The notes under the pieces were generated by a model. The model worked only from the letters and a program-made list of their open reading frames with translations, was not told where the DNA came from and did not search any database. A stretch of DNA of 64,000 bases from Perognathus longimembris pacificus (taxonomy: Eukaryota; Chordata; Mammalia; Rodentia; Heteromyidae), in the NCBI RefSeq assembly GCF_023159225.1, contig NC_063170.1, positions 59,255,708 through 59,319,707 of the forward strand, in the 5' to 3' direction. Position numbers and translations under genes: made by a program. Below, in pieces: positions 46,290-57,722 of this stretch. Position 1 is the first letter of the stretch. The number at the start of each line of letters is the position of its first letter.

Positions 46290-47058
46290 AAACAAAGATG
46301 GTGGTCACGCTGATGACAGCGTCAGTGTTAGCCCCCAGTTACTAACGTTGTCTTGGAACTGGACTTATATTTTCCTCCAGAACATGTCTTGATGTCATCT
46401 CTGAGACAGGGCAAACTCCTTATCTGTCAACTCCTGCGATGGAGCCATGATTTCCTGTACTCCAGTGGCTTTTCCTTTCAAACATTCAGCAAGCAACCAT
46501 GAGACAATAAGCTGGCTGTATTTTATCATCAGCCAAACAATGAAGATGAGTCTTGTGATCATCCCAGCTGGATGAAATCATCCCAAGTCTAGAAGAAATA
46601 TTCCAGGCCAATGTGGTAGGAAGTGGGGACGGAGACAAAGCCCACAGATTGCCTGTGTTGAGGGCACAGATGTAGGGGTCCAGGAAAGCAAAGCTGCTGA
46701 AGTTAGCAGGGCAGAGGACCAAAGGGGAAAGCTGCAGAGAGACAGATTTACAGAGCTGCCTTCATTGTTCCCTAGAGAAATGGTCAGGCATACTCAGGAG
46801 GGGCCCACCCAAAGCCTGGGGTAAACACCCACGAGGATTAGAAGAAACAATTGCTACAACTCACAACCCGCCAGAGCAGTGGTGATCGCTCAAGTCAGAG
46901 TGAATCACCTCATAATTCACCAGCCCCAGTACTCAGAAGGTCTTGCTTTGACAGCAAGGAGCACTCTGTACTAAGCAAATGCTGAGCTGATCCCATCCAA
47001 CAAAGCTTAAAAGCAAAACCCACAAGTAACTTAGCTTGATCCCCAGTGATTTTCTGCT
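46290..47058. other. Single-copy DNA
   Basis: No repeat or exon was recognised in this interval. Confidence 0.4.
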
Positions 47059-47065
47059 TCTTTGT

Positions 47066-47363
47066 TTGTGTTTGTGCTAATACTGGGGCTCAAACTCAGG
47101 ACCTATGTGCTTTCCCTGAGTTTTTCTTCTTACTCACTCTACCACTTGAGCCACACCTGTACTCAAAGACTTTCCCTTTCAAACACTTGAGAAGTGTTTG
47201 ACGCACTTCTTGTTTTTTTGGTTTTGTTTTGTTTTGGTTTGGTTTGGTTAATTGGAGATAAGAATCTCACAGACTTCCTTGTCTGGCTTGGATTTGAACT
47301 TCAGTCCTCAGATCTCAGTCTCCTGAGGAGCTAGGATTACAGGCATGAGTCATCAGCGCCCAG
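47066..47363 (-). mobile_element. Composite B1-Geo SINE with internal insert
   Basis: The Geo half (caaactcaggacctatgtgc, ctctaccacttgagccacac) and B1 half (ggttaattggagataagaat ... gctaggattacaggcatgag) are separated by about 70 bp of extra sequence. That insert holds a perfect hairpin caaacactt-gag-aagtgtttg at 47180-47200 and a ttttg repeat. Confidence 0.85.
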
Positions 47364-47375
47364 TCTTTTGGTTGC

Positions 47376-47478
47376 TGTTGTTATCATAGCCAAAGCTAAT
47401 CTTAAACTTGTGACCTTCTTACCTCAGTCTATTGAAAGCTGATATTACAGGTGTGTGTCACTATATGTTGCCACCAAT
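47376..47478 (-). mobile_element. Monomeric B1-type SINE
   Basis: Antisense B1 with head 'gatattacaggtgtgtgtca'. Diverged; no right monomer. Confidence 0.65.
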
Positions 47479-47502
47479 TTTTTCTTAACCACTGGAACCA
47501 TT

Positions 47503-47733
47503 TTGGTTTTTTTGTCGGTCATAGGGTGTGAACTCAGGACCTGAGTACTGTCTCTGAGCTCTTTCGCTCAAGGTTAGCGCTCTACCACTTTGAGCCACAA
47601 CGCCATTTTTGAGTGGTTAATTGGAGATGAGTCTCAAGGGGACTTTTCTGCCTATGCTGGCTTTGAACTGCGATCCTCAGATCTCAGTCTCCTGAGTAGC
47701 TAGGATTACAGGGCTAAATCACTAGGGTTGCCA
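47503..47733 (-). mobile_element. Composite B1-Geo SINE
   Basis: Complete antisense copy: 'gtgaactcaggacctgagta', 'gcgctctaccactttgagcc', 'gagtagctaggattacaggg'. It is third in a row of antisense SINEs from 47.07 kb. Confidence 0.92.
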
Positions 47734-47755
47734 GCAGGAGCCATTTTTTAAAATC

Positions 47756-48545
47756 AATTAATTTACTTGTCAAAGTTAAGTTCCTTTTTAATTAGTGTCT
47801 ATTAATTACACTAAATAATGGGTTTCATTATATTATTATCATTTATGTAAATAAAGTATTTTGAACATATTAGCCAATTCCATCATTGCCTGCCCTTGAC
47901 TCCCCACTGTTCCCCTTCCTCTTCTCAAAGTATCTTACTTTCCTATCTTAAAAATTTTTTTATTATATGATAGAAAACATGCAATATTTATTTTTCAGAG
48001 TCTATGTCACTTAATACGATAATCTACAGTTCCATCCACTTTGCAGAACATGGCATAACTTCACTACTCTTGATGACTGAATAAAGCCCACTGTATATAT
48101 AGAGTAGATTTTCTTTATTCATTGGTCTCCTGATGGGCACCGGGTTAATGGTCTAAGTGGCTACTATGAAGAGTGCTGCAGTAAATATGGTATGCAGATG
48201 TCTCTACTGTACAATGGCTTTGATTCCTTTGGGTTTATTCCCAGGGGTGGTATAGCAGGGTTGCATGGCAATTGTAATTTTTAGTTTTTTTGAGGAATCT
48301 CCATACGGACTTCCATAGTACATGGAGTAATTTATAGTCTCACCATTGGTGTACAAAGCATCCTTCTCTTCTCCTCCTCTCCTGGCCAGCATTTGTGGTT
48401 GTTTATGTTCTTGATGATAATGAGTCTGACTGCGATGAGACAAAAATCTGGATGTGGTTTGAATCTGCATTTCCCTGATGGAAAGATATGTCAAACATTT
48501 TTTCATGTGCTTATTGGCTATTTGTGTTCTATGAATATTTTTACA
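47756..48545 (-). mobile_element. L1 fragment: end of ORF2 and 3' untranslated region
   Basis: The reverse strand translates in part to SIREMQIQTT and, further on, to a KPKGIKAIVQ-containing stretch, which lie in the C-terminal part of L1 ORF2. The 3' untranslated part follows down to about 47756, with 'aatgaaacccattatttagt'. Frames are interrupted. It is 5'-truncated near 48545 and abuts another L1 in the opposite orientation. Confidence 0.9.
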
Positions 48546-50349
48546 AATATAAAAATACCCAGCACTGAAAAGGTTAACTTTGCAATATCTGGCATCTTAT
48601 AAAAAATTAACAGGCATGTCAAGAAACAGGAAAATGAAACTCATAATGAGGGAAGGAATCAATCAGAACCAACTCAGAAGTGATACCGGTGATAGAATAA
48701 TCAGACAGAAACTTTAAAAGTTATTCACAACTGTGATCCAAGGGAAACTAGGAAATACTTTGAAAGGGACCAAAATTAAATTTGACAAGGTGAAATGTAT
48801 GAAACACAATTTTCACCAAAAATGTATAGTCTGACCTGCTGATTAGAGAAAAAAGCCTCAAGTAAACCAATGTCCAATTGAATAAAATTAGCAAGTAACT
48901 TCAAAGCAAGCTAAAGGAGGTCCTAATAGATGCAGTAATTAATAATATTGAAAAAAATAGAAATAGAAAAGGAAGGGGAAAAAGAGAAAGAAAAAAAATC
49001 CAGTGAAACAAAAAGCTAGCTTTTTAGAAAGATGAGTAAACAGATACACCACCAGCCAGCCAAACAAAGAAAACAGAGTCACCAACATCACAAAAGAAAG
49101 TGAAGTGGCTATAGGGCCCACACTGGATACTGAAATGATAAATAAGGAACAGGATAAACAATTCTGTGCACATAAATCCAGAGTAAAATTAACGGACACT
49201 CAAGAACAAATAAGTAACTTGAATAATCTTACATCAAGTTTTTTAAGACAAAATCATAGTTAAAAACACTTCCCTAAAATTCTTTGAGCTTCTCCCCGAA
49301 AAGAAACCCCAAATTCTCAAGATTTCCCTAAAACTTAAAAAGGAAAGAAAAAAAACCAAAAAACTTCCCTAACATAACAAAACAGAGGGAAAAGAAAAGA
49401 AAGGGGGGAAAAAGGCAAAAACTCTTTCAGTTTCACATGATTTTACTGGCAAACTCTACCAAACATTTAGATGAAAGGAAAACAATTGTAAACAATCTCT
49501 CTCAGAAAATACAAAAGGCAGGAATACTTCCCAGATCATTTTAATGAGGCTATCATTAACCTTATGCCAAAACTAGACAAAGACAATACAAAAAATGCAT
49601 ACCAACATCCCCCAAGAGTATCCTGGGCATTCCTCAACAAGAATATTAACAAATCAAACTCCACCAATGTATAAAAAGGCAACACATCACAACTAAGTAG
49701 TTTATCTCAGAACACTTAGCAATCCATCAACATAATTATAATTATAATATCTAAAGTCTAACAAAGAAAGGTCACATGATTATAGGCTTGATCCCAAATA
49801 CATCTGATAAAGTTTCATGTCCATTTATGATTTTCAAAGGACAACAAACTGGGACATGTGTACTGTCTGAACACTTTCTTCCTAAAAGCGAAGAAAAATG
49901 TCCACTTTGCCATTCCTATTGAACATAGTACTGCAAATTCTACACTGTGAAATAAAGCAAGAAGTAGAAAGAAAAGACACACAGATCAGAAAGGAACCAA
50001 CAGAAAAGGAGAAGCTGGCTCAGTGTGTAGATGGGATGATATGACTGTCTATATAGAAAAACACACACAAAAAAAATCAACAGAAAATAAGTTTTCAGAA
50101 CCTGTAAGGGAAGCATATGTGATCACAAAAAACTATTAAAACCAGCAATAAACAATTAGAGCTTATAAATTAAAAATCTCCTTTATAACATCTCCAAAAA
50201 GGAGAAAGAATGAATTTCTAGCTATGAATTTGGCAAGACTCAAATGTCAGGACAGCTAGCGGTTACCACAAAATAAATAAAAGAAGAGCCATATCATGTT
50301 TATGGATGGAAACATCCAACACAGTGATGATGTCAAGTCATCAGGAGTT

Positions 50350-50572
50350 GAGGGCCACTGGTGACCTCATCCTTGTAATCCTAGCTACACAGGAAGCTGA
50401 GATCCAAAGAATCCTATCCCAAGTTCAGCACAGGCAGAAAAGTCCAAGAGACTTCAGATCCAAAATGCCAGCAAAAAGCTGGGCTGAAGGCCTGGCAAAG
50501 CTGACAACTAGACAAAGCAAGCGAAATGAGTTCAAGGCCCTGAGTTCAAACGGGCACACACATATAAAAGCC
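50350..50572 (+). mobile_element. Composite B1-Geo SINE inside L1
   Basis: B1 half 'cttgtaatcctagctacaca' and a degraded Geo half ending 'gccctgagttcaaacgg'. L1 sequence continues on both sides, so it inserted after the L1. Confidence 0.8.
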
Positions 50573-50653
50573 ATAAATTTAGTCGGATTCAAATCAAATC
50601 CCTGTAGGATTTTTTTTTGTAAGCAAAAGTTTTTTTTTCAAAAGTAAAATTTA

Positions 50654-50932
50654 GCCAAGTGCTGGTAGTTTACATCTATAATTGTAGCTACTCAGGAGAC
50701 AGAGGATTGGGGTTCAAAGCCAGTCTGGGCAGGAAAGTCTGTGAGACTCTTTCCTCCAACTAACCACCAAAAAAGTTGGAAATGAAGCTGTGGCTCAAGT
50801 GGTAGAACATTAACCGTATGCAAAAGAAGCTCAGAGACAGAGTCCACACACTGAATTCAAACCCCAGGACTAGAATAAAAAAGAAAAGAAAGGAAAGGAA
50901 AAGAAAAGAAGAGGAAAGGAAAGAAAGAAAAA
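50654..50932 (+). mobile_element. Composite B1-Geo SINE with purine tail
   Basis: Complete copy (ttgtagctactcaggagaca, ggcaggaaagtctgtgagac, agctgtggctcaagtggtag). The tail extends as 55 bp of GAAA/GGAAA units. Also within the decayed L1. Confidence 0.9.
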
Positions 50933-51328
50933 CTTCACACTTTATACAAATGAATTAAAAGGGATCATAAGACTTAAAAAAAAAGTTGGATTAGAAAAAA
51001 CAACAACAAGAGAAAATGTAGTCTCCTGTTAAGGAATGTTCTTGGCTGGTGATAGCCCAAAGTAAAAATGATAAACTAGCTTTCATCAAAAGACATAAAA
51101 AAAGACAAGAGAAAAGGAATCTAGAAGCCACTACCCAGTGATGGGCATGTATGCCAAAAGCATGAACAACTCTCTGAACACGAATGAATGGAAAGAATTT
51201 CAAAATGCACGGAAGTTTGAAGAGACACTTCACAAAGAAGGTACTTGGATGGCAAAAACAACTATTCGCTCATGTCCAGTGTTGCAAGGACTAAGACTAG
51301 TACAAATTAAACAACTGCAAAAATTACA

Positions 51329-51775
51329 AGAGAGCCAGGATCTGAAGGCTCACGCCTGAAATCCTAGCAACTCAGGAAGCTGAGATCTGAGAACTACAGT
51401 TCAAAGTCACCAAGGGTGGCAAAACCCATGAGAATCTTATCTCCAATGAACAAGGAGGTGGAAGTGTGATTCCACTATCCTTTTCTTTGGTTTTGTTTTG
51501 TTGTTGTTTTTCTGCCAGTCCTGGGCCTTGGACTCGGGGCCTGAGCACTGTCCCTGGCTTCTTTTTGCTCAAGGCGCCACTTCCGGCTTTTTCTGTATAT
51601 GTGGTGCTGAGGAATCGAGCCCAAGGCTTCATGTTTACGAGGTGAGCACTTTACCACTAGTCCATATTCCCAGCCCCACCTCCATTATCCTTAGGGATGG
51701 AAATTTTGTGCTACCCTTGAGCACAGAATTTCAAGGACAACTCTCATGCCCTGAGTTCAAGCTCCAGGGCCAGCA
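51329..51775 (+). mobile_element. Composite B1-Geo SINE, split by a later SINE
   Basis: The B1 half (gaaatcctagcaactcagga) runs to 51470. The right monomer resumes at 51693 and ends with 'gccctgagttcaagctccag'. An antisense ID-Geo lies between the halves. Confidence 0.85.
51483..51680 (-). mobile_element. ID-Geo SINE nested in an older SINE
   Basis: The reverse strand has ID then Geo halves. The Geo box A region is deleted (plus strand joins 'gctcaagg' directly to 'cgccacttccggc'). It is flanked by a 12-bp duplication with one mismatch, tccaCtatcctt (51471-51482) and tccaTtatcctt (51681-51692). Confidence 0.9.
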
Positions 51776-51811
51776 TACATCTATGTACTCATACGTGTGT
51801 GTGCATGTGCG

Positions 51812-51832
51812 CACACACACACACACACACAC
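51812..51832. repeat. (CA)n tract
   Basis: Short CA run following gtgtgtgtgcatgtgcg, close to the 3' end of the SINE ending at about 51775. Confidence 0.9.
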
Positions 51833-52608
51833 TTCAATTAACATAGAGTGGTGAGGATGGAAAGGACAGGAATGCCCATGCTAGAAACTCATCTCACAAT
51901 TTCTTGTAAATTTGAAGAAATGCTTGTTCAATGATCCAGCAAGCTCATTCCTATGTACTTATTCTAGATAAATAAAAACTTACGTTTACCCAGAAGCGAG
52001 TACAAACATGTTTATAAGCTAATGCCACTGACTTCATGCTTTAAGAGTTTGCTTTATATTATGTATACTTTGCTCCAAAAAACAAAAAGAGAAAGAAAAC
52101 ATGCTTCTCCTTTAGTCAGAGGGAAAAAAAGGAAATAGCTCTATTCAGAATTGCTCAGAACGAAAGAAAAAAAGCCTTAATGACCTTCAAAATTGGAGAA
52201 ACCACTTGTGATATATGCACAACCTGGAAGTACACTCAGCCACAAAAAAAAGGAGAATTAATGATGTATTCAACAATTCCACTGAATGTGAAGGGAGGAA
52301 GTCAGTCTCAAAAGATGACACGGGGGTAGAGAAGGATGGAGAAAGGAAGGGAGGGCAAACACAGTCATACCAGCCAATGTACCTCCTTGAAAATGGCGCC
52401 AGGTAACTTGAGGAGATGGGTGGGTTGGGAGAGATAGGAGGGAAGGACGGAAGTTGTGACACTCATCAAGAGACATTGAGCTCATAAATGAATATGTCCA
52501 AATGAAACCTCTTTGTCTGACCACTTGAAGGTAATAAATAGATAAGTAAATATGGTATGATTGGTTTTACTCATGAGACACTTGGAGAAGGAAAATTACA
52601 AGAAAACC

Positions 52609-52862
52609 AGCCAGGTAGCAGTGGCTCACCTCTGTAAACCTAGCTACTCAGGAGGCTGAAATTTGAGAATTATGGTTCAAAGCCAACCTGGGCAGGAAAA
52701 TCTGAGAGACTCTTATTTCCAATTAATCACAGAACAACAACAACAAAAAAAATCCAGAAATGGTGCTGGAGTGGTAGAGTGCCAGCCAGCCTTGAGCAAA
52801 AGGAGCTCAGGGACAGCACCCAGGCCCAGAGTTCAAACCCTAGGACTGGCAAAAGAAAGAAA
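52609..52862 (+). mobile_element. Composite B1-Geo SINE
   Basis: agccaggtagcagtggctca, aacctagctactcaggaggc, then a CAA-rich linker and a Geo monomer ('gagtggtagagtgccagcc', 'cagagttcaaaccctaggac'). Confidence 0.92.
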
Positions 52863-53089
52863 AGGGGAAAAGATTGAGAACCGTTTCTTTCTTGCCATGA
52901 ACAGCAATAAATTAAATCTATCATCTTTTTGAAATCCGTTCCCCTACCACTAAACAAGCAAACAAAACCCCAAAAGAACCCACTTCTCCTTCCCTGCATT
53001 CTGTATTGACCGAGGGCATCAAATTGATGATTCGAATCCACACTTCTCTTCCATCCCGGCGTGGAGGCATCGACATTGGCTGATTTGAG

Positions 53090-53560
53090 GATTTCAATTG
53101 TCTTTCCTTGCCAACAGATACTGAGGACTTCTCCTATTCTGCCTATGCTTAAGCATTCTGGTCTGGATTATTTTTATAGCCTCCCAAGTGGTTTTCCTGT
53201 TTCCAGTTCTATTTTGTCTTCTAAATTTTTGCCAGATTCATACATGTCAGCCTTTTGCTTAAAGCGATAACAAATATCTGCTGATGTTTGTCACCTCCAA
53301 GAGGAAGGGTGACTCCTGCCTCCATATGCCTCCTCTGCAGACACCCGCCCCCTTGCAGCCAGACATGCCCTTTCTTACTGCCCTGCCTTTCATTAAGCTG
53401 CCTCATCTCTTCTGAGGCCTCCTTCCAATCTTCCTGGGGGGAATTTTTCCTCCTCCAGCTCTTCCTTGTGGCCCCTCACACACTTTCCCTCCTTCCTGAG
53501 GACAAATGGGTGCACTGCTCCACTCCAATCCAGGCCCTGACAAGTGGTCACCTGCCTGAG
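53090..53560 (+). mobile_element. L2 (ancient LINE) fragment
   Basis: 'cctcccaagtggttttcctg', 'tttccagttctattttgtct', 'tttttgccagattcatacat' and 'cagccttttgcttaaag' mirror the L2 order (tcctaactggtctccctgcc ... gccagagtgatc ... cctgcttaaaa). The 3' continuation is C-rich and less certain. Confidence 0.65.
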
Positions 53561-54315
53561 CCCAGGCACAAGGTCACACCTGCTTCCAATGTCAAACGCG
53601 GTGCCTGTCACTGAGTGCTGCTCAGATCAGACTTGGTGAGAGGAGAGGAGAATAATTAGGAATGGCATGAAAATTATCAGCCAGATGTTTGCTTTTCAAT
53701 CTAAGGTCCTAGGGTCCTAGAGGCACAATTTTAGTCCGGAAGCTTCCATTTGTTTGTTTATTCATTTCTTCACTAGTTTGTCAAGACGTACTTTGGGATT
53801 GTGGGAGTTTGTGGGAAAAGGATGGAGACATAGTTTATGGGACACTAATAGTATTCTAGTACTAATACCATAAGCTCTTAACCTGCGTTCACACTTACTC
53901 TTAACGCCACTTTTCCTCTTTAGTAGGAGTCATTCAAATTTCAATGATTCAGAATATATTCCTGACTTGCCTATGGGCAAGTCCTCTCACCACATTTGCT
54001 GGCCTTCTGGAACCATCTCTTGCTTTCTGCTTTAGGTCTTTATTTGTTCTCTCTGTTTCTCCCTGTTTCGTCAATTCCCATCCATGGTTTGTCTCTCACA
54101 GTTATTTTATGTGTGAGACTCACATCTTCACCTGGAAAGCTGTTGTTTTTCATGTTGTTACGCAAACTTTCAGGAAACAAAGCAAGGAAGAATGTTATTC
54201 CTCAGCAACACGTGGACGAAATACTTGGCAACATTCAATAAGTATGGAGAGAAAATTGAAGGTGGAGCCTTATGTTCATAAACACAGTAAAAAAAATTTT
54301 TTAAGTCTTTCCATT
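53561..54315. other. Single-copy DNA
   Basis: No repeat or exon recognised. A chance frame of about 150 codons from 53944 runs into the following SINE and has no family features. Confidence 0.4.
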
Positions 54316-54317
54316 GG

Positions 54318-54540
54318 GAGCTGGGAGCTGCTCAGGAGGCTAAGATCTGAGGATCGCAGTTCAAATCCAGCTGGGGCAAAAAAAAAAAAAAATCCATGAG
54401 GCTGTTACCTCCATTAAACTACCAATGGAGCTGGAAGTAGAGCCGTGTCTCCAGTGGTAGAGCACTAGCCTCGAGAAAAAGAAGCTTAGGGACAGCATCC
54501 AGGCCCTGTGTTCAAACCCCAGGACCAGCACAAAAAGAAA
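54318..54540 (+). mobile_element. Composite B1-Geo SINE, head deleted
   Basis: Begins 'gggagctgggagctgctcag', so the 'ggctcacgcctgtaatcc' head is missing. The rest, including the Geo monomer (gtggtagagcactagcctcg, caaaccccaggaccagcaca), is intact. Confidence 0.88.
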
Positions 54541-55210
54541 AGAAAAAATGTCTTTGAGCGAAAGACACGGTGATCTTAGTCTCCATGGTATCACGTTGGA
54601 CGCTACCCTATGCTTTTACAATCATGTATACCTAATGCAAAAATATTTTGAGCTGGCACAAATATATGTTACTTTTTTCTTATTTATAAATTATAGATGT
54701 GTATATAAACTACTAATATGTATATATACAACTATGCTGAGGTGAGCATTATAAACCATGCATTTAAAATTAAAATTTAAAGCATGAGATTAAATATAAA
54801 TGATAAGAGAAGTTTTAATATTTTCTTTGTGCACCATGGAAGGTTACACTTAGTGTGGTATGGGAACCATACGCACAGAGAATGAACCTTTTAGGAGGGA
54901 GGTGGGCAAGTCAGAACAGTGTGACAAAGGTTTCTATCCCAGATGCAAGCAGGAAAGGGCAGGCTTGGAGTCCTCAGGTGCTTTTATGAACCAACCCTAG
55001 AGGGTCCCATCACCATGCCTCATCCTTCAATGGCCACTGGGATTAGTCTCCAAATCCCTGTGGTGCTGGCTAAGCCTGAGTTACTGTAGTGTTTTAACTG
55101 GAAAGAATGCTTTCTTGCTTTCTTCGCTGGATGAAAATGGGAAGGGTGTGAGCTCAGAGCCTCAGTCAGATTCCTCATAGCCTAAGGCATCCACAGATAG
55201 TAGATAAAAA
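54541..55210. other. AT-rich single-copy DNA
   Basis: No repeat or exon recognised. Confidence 0.4.
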
Positions 55211-55212
55211 CA

Positions 55213-55458
55213 CAGGCTAAGTGGTGGTCTGTGGCTTACACCTGTAATCCTACACACTCAGTAGGCTGAGCTCTGAGAAGCATGGTTCAAAGCCAGCCTG
55301 GGCAGAAAAGTCCCCATGAGACTTAGCTCCAATTAACCACTCAAAAACCAGAAGTGGTACTATCTGGCACCAAGTGGTAGAGTGCTCACCTTGAACAAAA
55401 GAGCTCAGGGACAGTGCCCAGGCCCTGAGTTCAAGCCCCACAACTGACAAAAATAAAA
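55213..55458 (+). mobile_element. Composite B1-Geo SINE
   Basis: cttacacctgtaatcctaca, ggttcaaagccagcctgggc, linker, then Geo with 'agtggtactatctggcacca' (a small duplication in box A) and 'ccctgagttcaagccccaca'. Confidence 0.92.
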
Positions 55459-55604
55459 AAACAAAAACAGGCTATATGCCCTTACCATGACTTGCTTCTA
55501 GGAGCCTAGGAACTCCTACTTTTGCTTAAAATTGGCATGGTATGAATTTGGTTTCTATAGCTTGAAACAAACAAAAAACAGTAAGAAAGGTCTTGAGGAA
55601 TTAA

Positions 55605-56110
55605 AAATAATTTATTCATTCCCAAAGTATTTATTTACCTTCTGTAATAAGTCAGGCACTGATCCAGTTGCCAGAAACAGAAGTGAATTAAAGAAGAAAA
55701 AAAAGAACGTCTGCACTAATGGAACTTATATTGTAGTGGGATAGATAGAGAATGATAAGATGAATAAACAAACAGTATATTATGTCACAAAGTGACGAGA
55801 AAACATAGGTGGGAAGGAGGATAGAATGCATTGGCAGAGGAAACCAAGGAAGGACTCAAAGAAATAGTTAAGAGAGTAAGCCATGAAAATAGCTGCAGGA
55901 CAATGTTCTAGACAGAAAGAACAGCAAGTACGAAGGCCCTGGGGCAGGTGTGCTGTCATAGGAGTAGAGCCAAGAGGGCTATGTAGCTAGAACAGAATAC
56001 AGGAGGAAGAAGGCAGCCAGAGGTAAGAGAAAGGCAATGCTTTCCAGATGATGCAATGCTTTATGGGACTCTGGAGGCCTCTGGCTTTTCTGTGGCTGAG
56101 ATGGGACCGC
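55605..56110 (-). mobile_element. L2-type ancient LINE, antisense
   Basis: 'attcattcccaaagtattta', 'gtcaggcactgatccagttg', 'atggaacttatattgtagtg', 'agaacagcaagtacgaaggc' and 'ggccctggggcagg' are the reverse complement of the L2 3' end and the part upstream of it. Long for an L2 remnant (about 500 bp). Confidence 0.7.
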
Positions 56111-56254
56111 TACAGGGATTTGAACAACAGAGTGACCAGGCTAACAATTCCTGCAATTGCACTAGACAGTAACCACTGCATCATCATGACCAACTTTTGG
56201 GATTCTAGGAGCTGGTAGTGACCTCCTGGTGGTTAGAGAATAAAAAGCTTATTT

Positions 56255-56445
56255 ATTTTTTCCGTCATGGGGCTTGAACTCAGGGCTTGGGCGCTGTCCT
56301 TGAGCTCTTTTCACTCAAGGCGAGTGCTCTACCACTTTGAGCCACAGCATCACTTCCGACTTTCTGGTGGTTCATTAGAGGCAAGAATCTCATGGATGTT
56401 CTTGCCTGGGCTGGCTTTGAACTATGATCCTCAGATGTCAGCCTA
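56255..56445 (-). mobile_element. Composite B1-Geo SINE, head missing
   Basis: Antisense: 'cttgaactcagggcttgggc', 'gctctaccactttgagccac', 'gctttgaactatgatcctca'. It stops at 'gtcagcct', so the B1 head is lost. Confidence 0.9.
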
Positions 56446-56726
56446 GTAGGTGACTGCAGCCAAGCAGCGAGGCCATCTTGTGTTTGTCCTGCAGCACTGC
56501 ATCTAATCCCCTACCTGGCAGATCACAACACCAGACCCTCAGCTCAGATGCACTGTAGTTAATCTATACTTGCCAAAGAGGGCTCTAGATTTTGACACAG
56601 GCAATTGCTTAGTCACCATCAGTCATGAGTGGCTACTGGGATGGCTTCGCAAACTTTGAGAGGTTACAAGGGGGTCTTTTACTTCTCTCCAAAGCCCCTA
56701 ATTCCACAGTTACACCCCCCCCCATA

Positions 56727-56935
56727 CACACACCAGAATACTGGGGATTGAACTCAGGGCAGTGTGCTTGCTAGACAAGAGTTCTATTATATAAAGCCAT
56801 GTCCCAATTCCTTTGCTTTCAGTTCATTATTCAGATAGAGTCACAAGGTTTTTGCCAGGAAAGCATTGGAGCAAGATTCTCCTTCTTCCACCTCCTTAGT
56901 ATTTGGGAATCTATGTATATACCACTATGGCCAGT
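56727..56935 (-). mobile_element. ID monomer next to a B1 monomer, antisense
   Basis: 56727-56812 is an antisense ID (actggggattgaactcaggg, cttgctagacaagagttcta). 56818-56935 is an antisense B1-type unit, diverged. They may be one old B1-ID composite or two insertions. Confidence 0.7.
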
Positions 56936-57070
56936 CTCTTCTTCTAATTCAAATGTGAGTATCACTGGGTAGAAACATCAGAAATAATTGAAGTATGTAT
57001 CTTTTTAGTACAAATGATATTACTAGATACAGTCCAGTAAAAATTCTTCCTTTAATGGTATCAAATACAG

Positions 57071-57267
57071 GGGCTGGGAATATGGCCCAATGGCAAGAGT
57101 GCTTGCCTCATACACATGAAGCCCTGGGTTCGATTCCTCAGCACCACATATATAGAAAAAGCCAGACATGGAACTGTGGCTCAAGTGGTAGAGTGCTAGC
57201 CTTGAGCAAAAGGAATCCAGGGACAGTGCTCAGACCCTGAGTCCAAGCCCCAGGACAGGCAAAAAAA
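57071..57267 (+). mobile_element. Young ID-Geo SINE with perfect target duplication
   Basis: ID (ggggctgggaatatggccca, gggttcgattcc) plus Geo (ctcaagtggtagagtgctag, ccaagccccaggacaggc) with a short A tail. The perfect 17-bp duplication aatggtatcaaatacag is at 57054-57070 and 57268-57284. Confidence 0.96.
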
Positions 57268-57617
57268 AATGGTATCAAATACAGGAAAAGATCATTAAAA
57301 CAACAACAACAATGAACAAACAGGTACACTCGAAGTGGAAGGACAATAAGTAAAGTTAGGATACTGAGCAATAAAGGTGGGAGAGAGGCAATACTAAGGA
57401 AAGCAGTAGCCAGAGGCAACACAAAGCCACCATGATATACTCCATGCTTCTGCCTAAAGTCACTCCTGTGCACACCAAAGCCACTCAAATGGTCAAGTGA
57501 TTGGCATTTTCCAAGGGAAATTATGCCAGATGAGAATTATCCATTGCTCTCTGATAATGGGCAAGTCATTGTACTTGAAAATCAAGCCTACAATGTGGCA
57601 AATTTTTACCACTGTGT

Positions 57618-57722
57618 TGGGCGTGGTACATATGCTTACTTGTAGCACTTGTGCTGTAGACGTAGGAGGATCATGAGATCAAGGGCAGCCTACACTACCT
57701 AGCAAGATCTTGTCTCTGAATA
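57618..57722 (+). mobile_element. Monomeric B1-type SINE, old
   Basis: 'ttgggcgtggtacatatgct', 'gaggatcatgagatcaaggg' and 'cagcctacactacctagcaa' fit a diverged B1. Confidence 0.65.

Larger units (their letters stand above)
48600..52540 (+). mobile_element. Decayed L1 ORF2 to 3' end, broken up by four SINEs
   Basis: The plus strand follows L1 ORF2 order: endonuclease/RT linker region (about 48900-49250), the RT-core word 'tgccaaaactagacaaagac' (49565), the palm region around 50035 where the YADD-type motif has been lost (the DNA reads gtgtagatgggatgat), 'tcaaatcccTgtaggat' (50597), C-terminal words (51190-51320, 'gagacacttcacaaag'), then the 3' untranslated end to about 52540. SINEs interrupt it at 50350, 50654 and 51329 (itself hosting another SINE). 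Many stops and indels; it is not functional. Confidence 0.85.

Noticed and set aside
48204..48506. A 100-codon minus-strand frame with protein-like composition
   Set aside because: It is the C-terminal part of L1 ORF2, so it is reported as a mobile element and not as a host gene.
47756..48650. A single twin-primed L1 inversion
   Set aside because: The inverted and the forward parts contain the same 3' region of L1, which twin priming would not produce.
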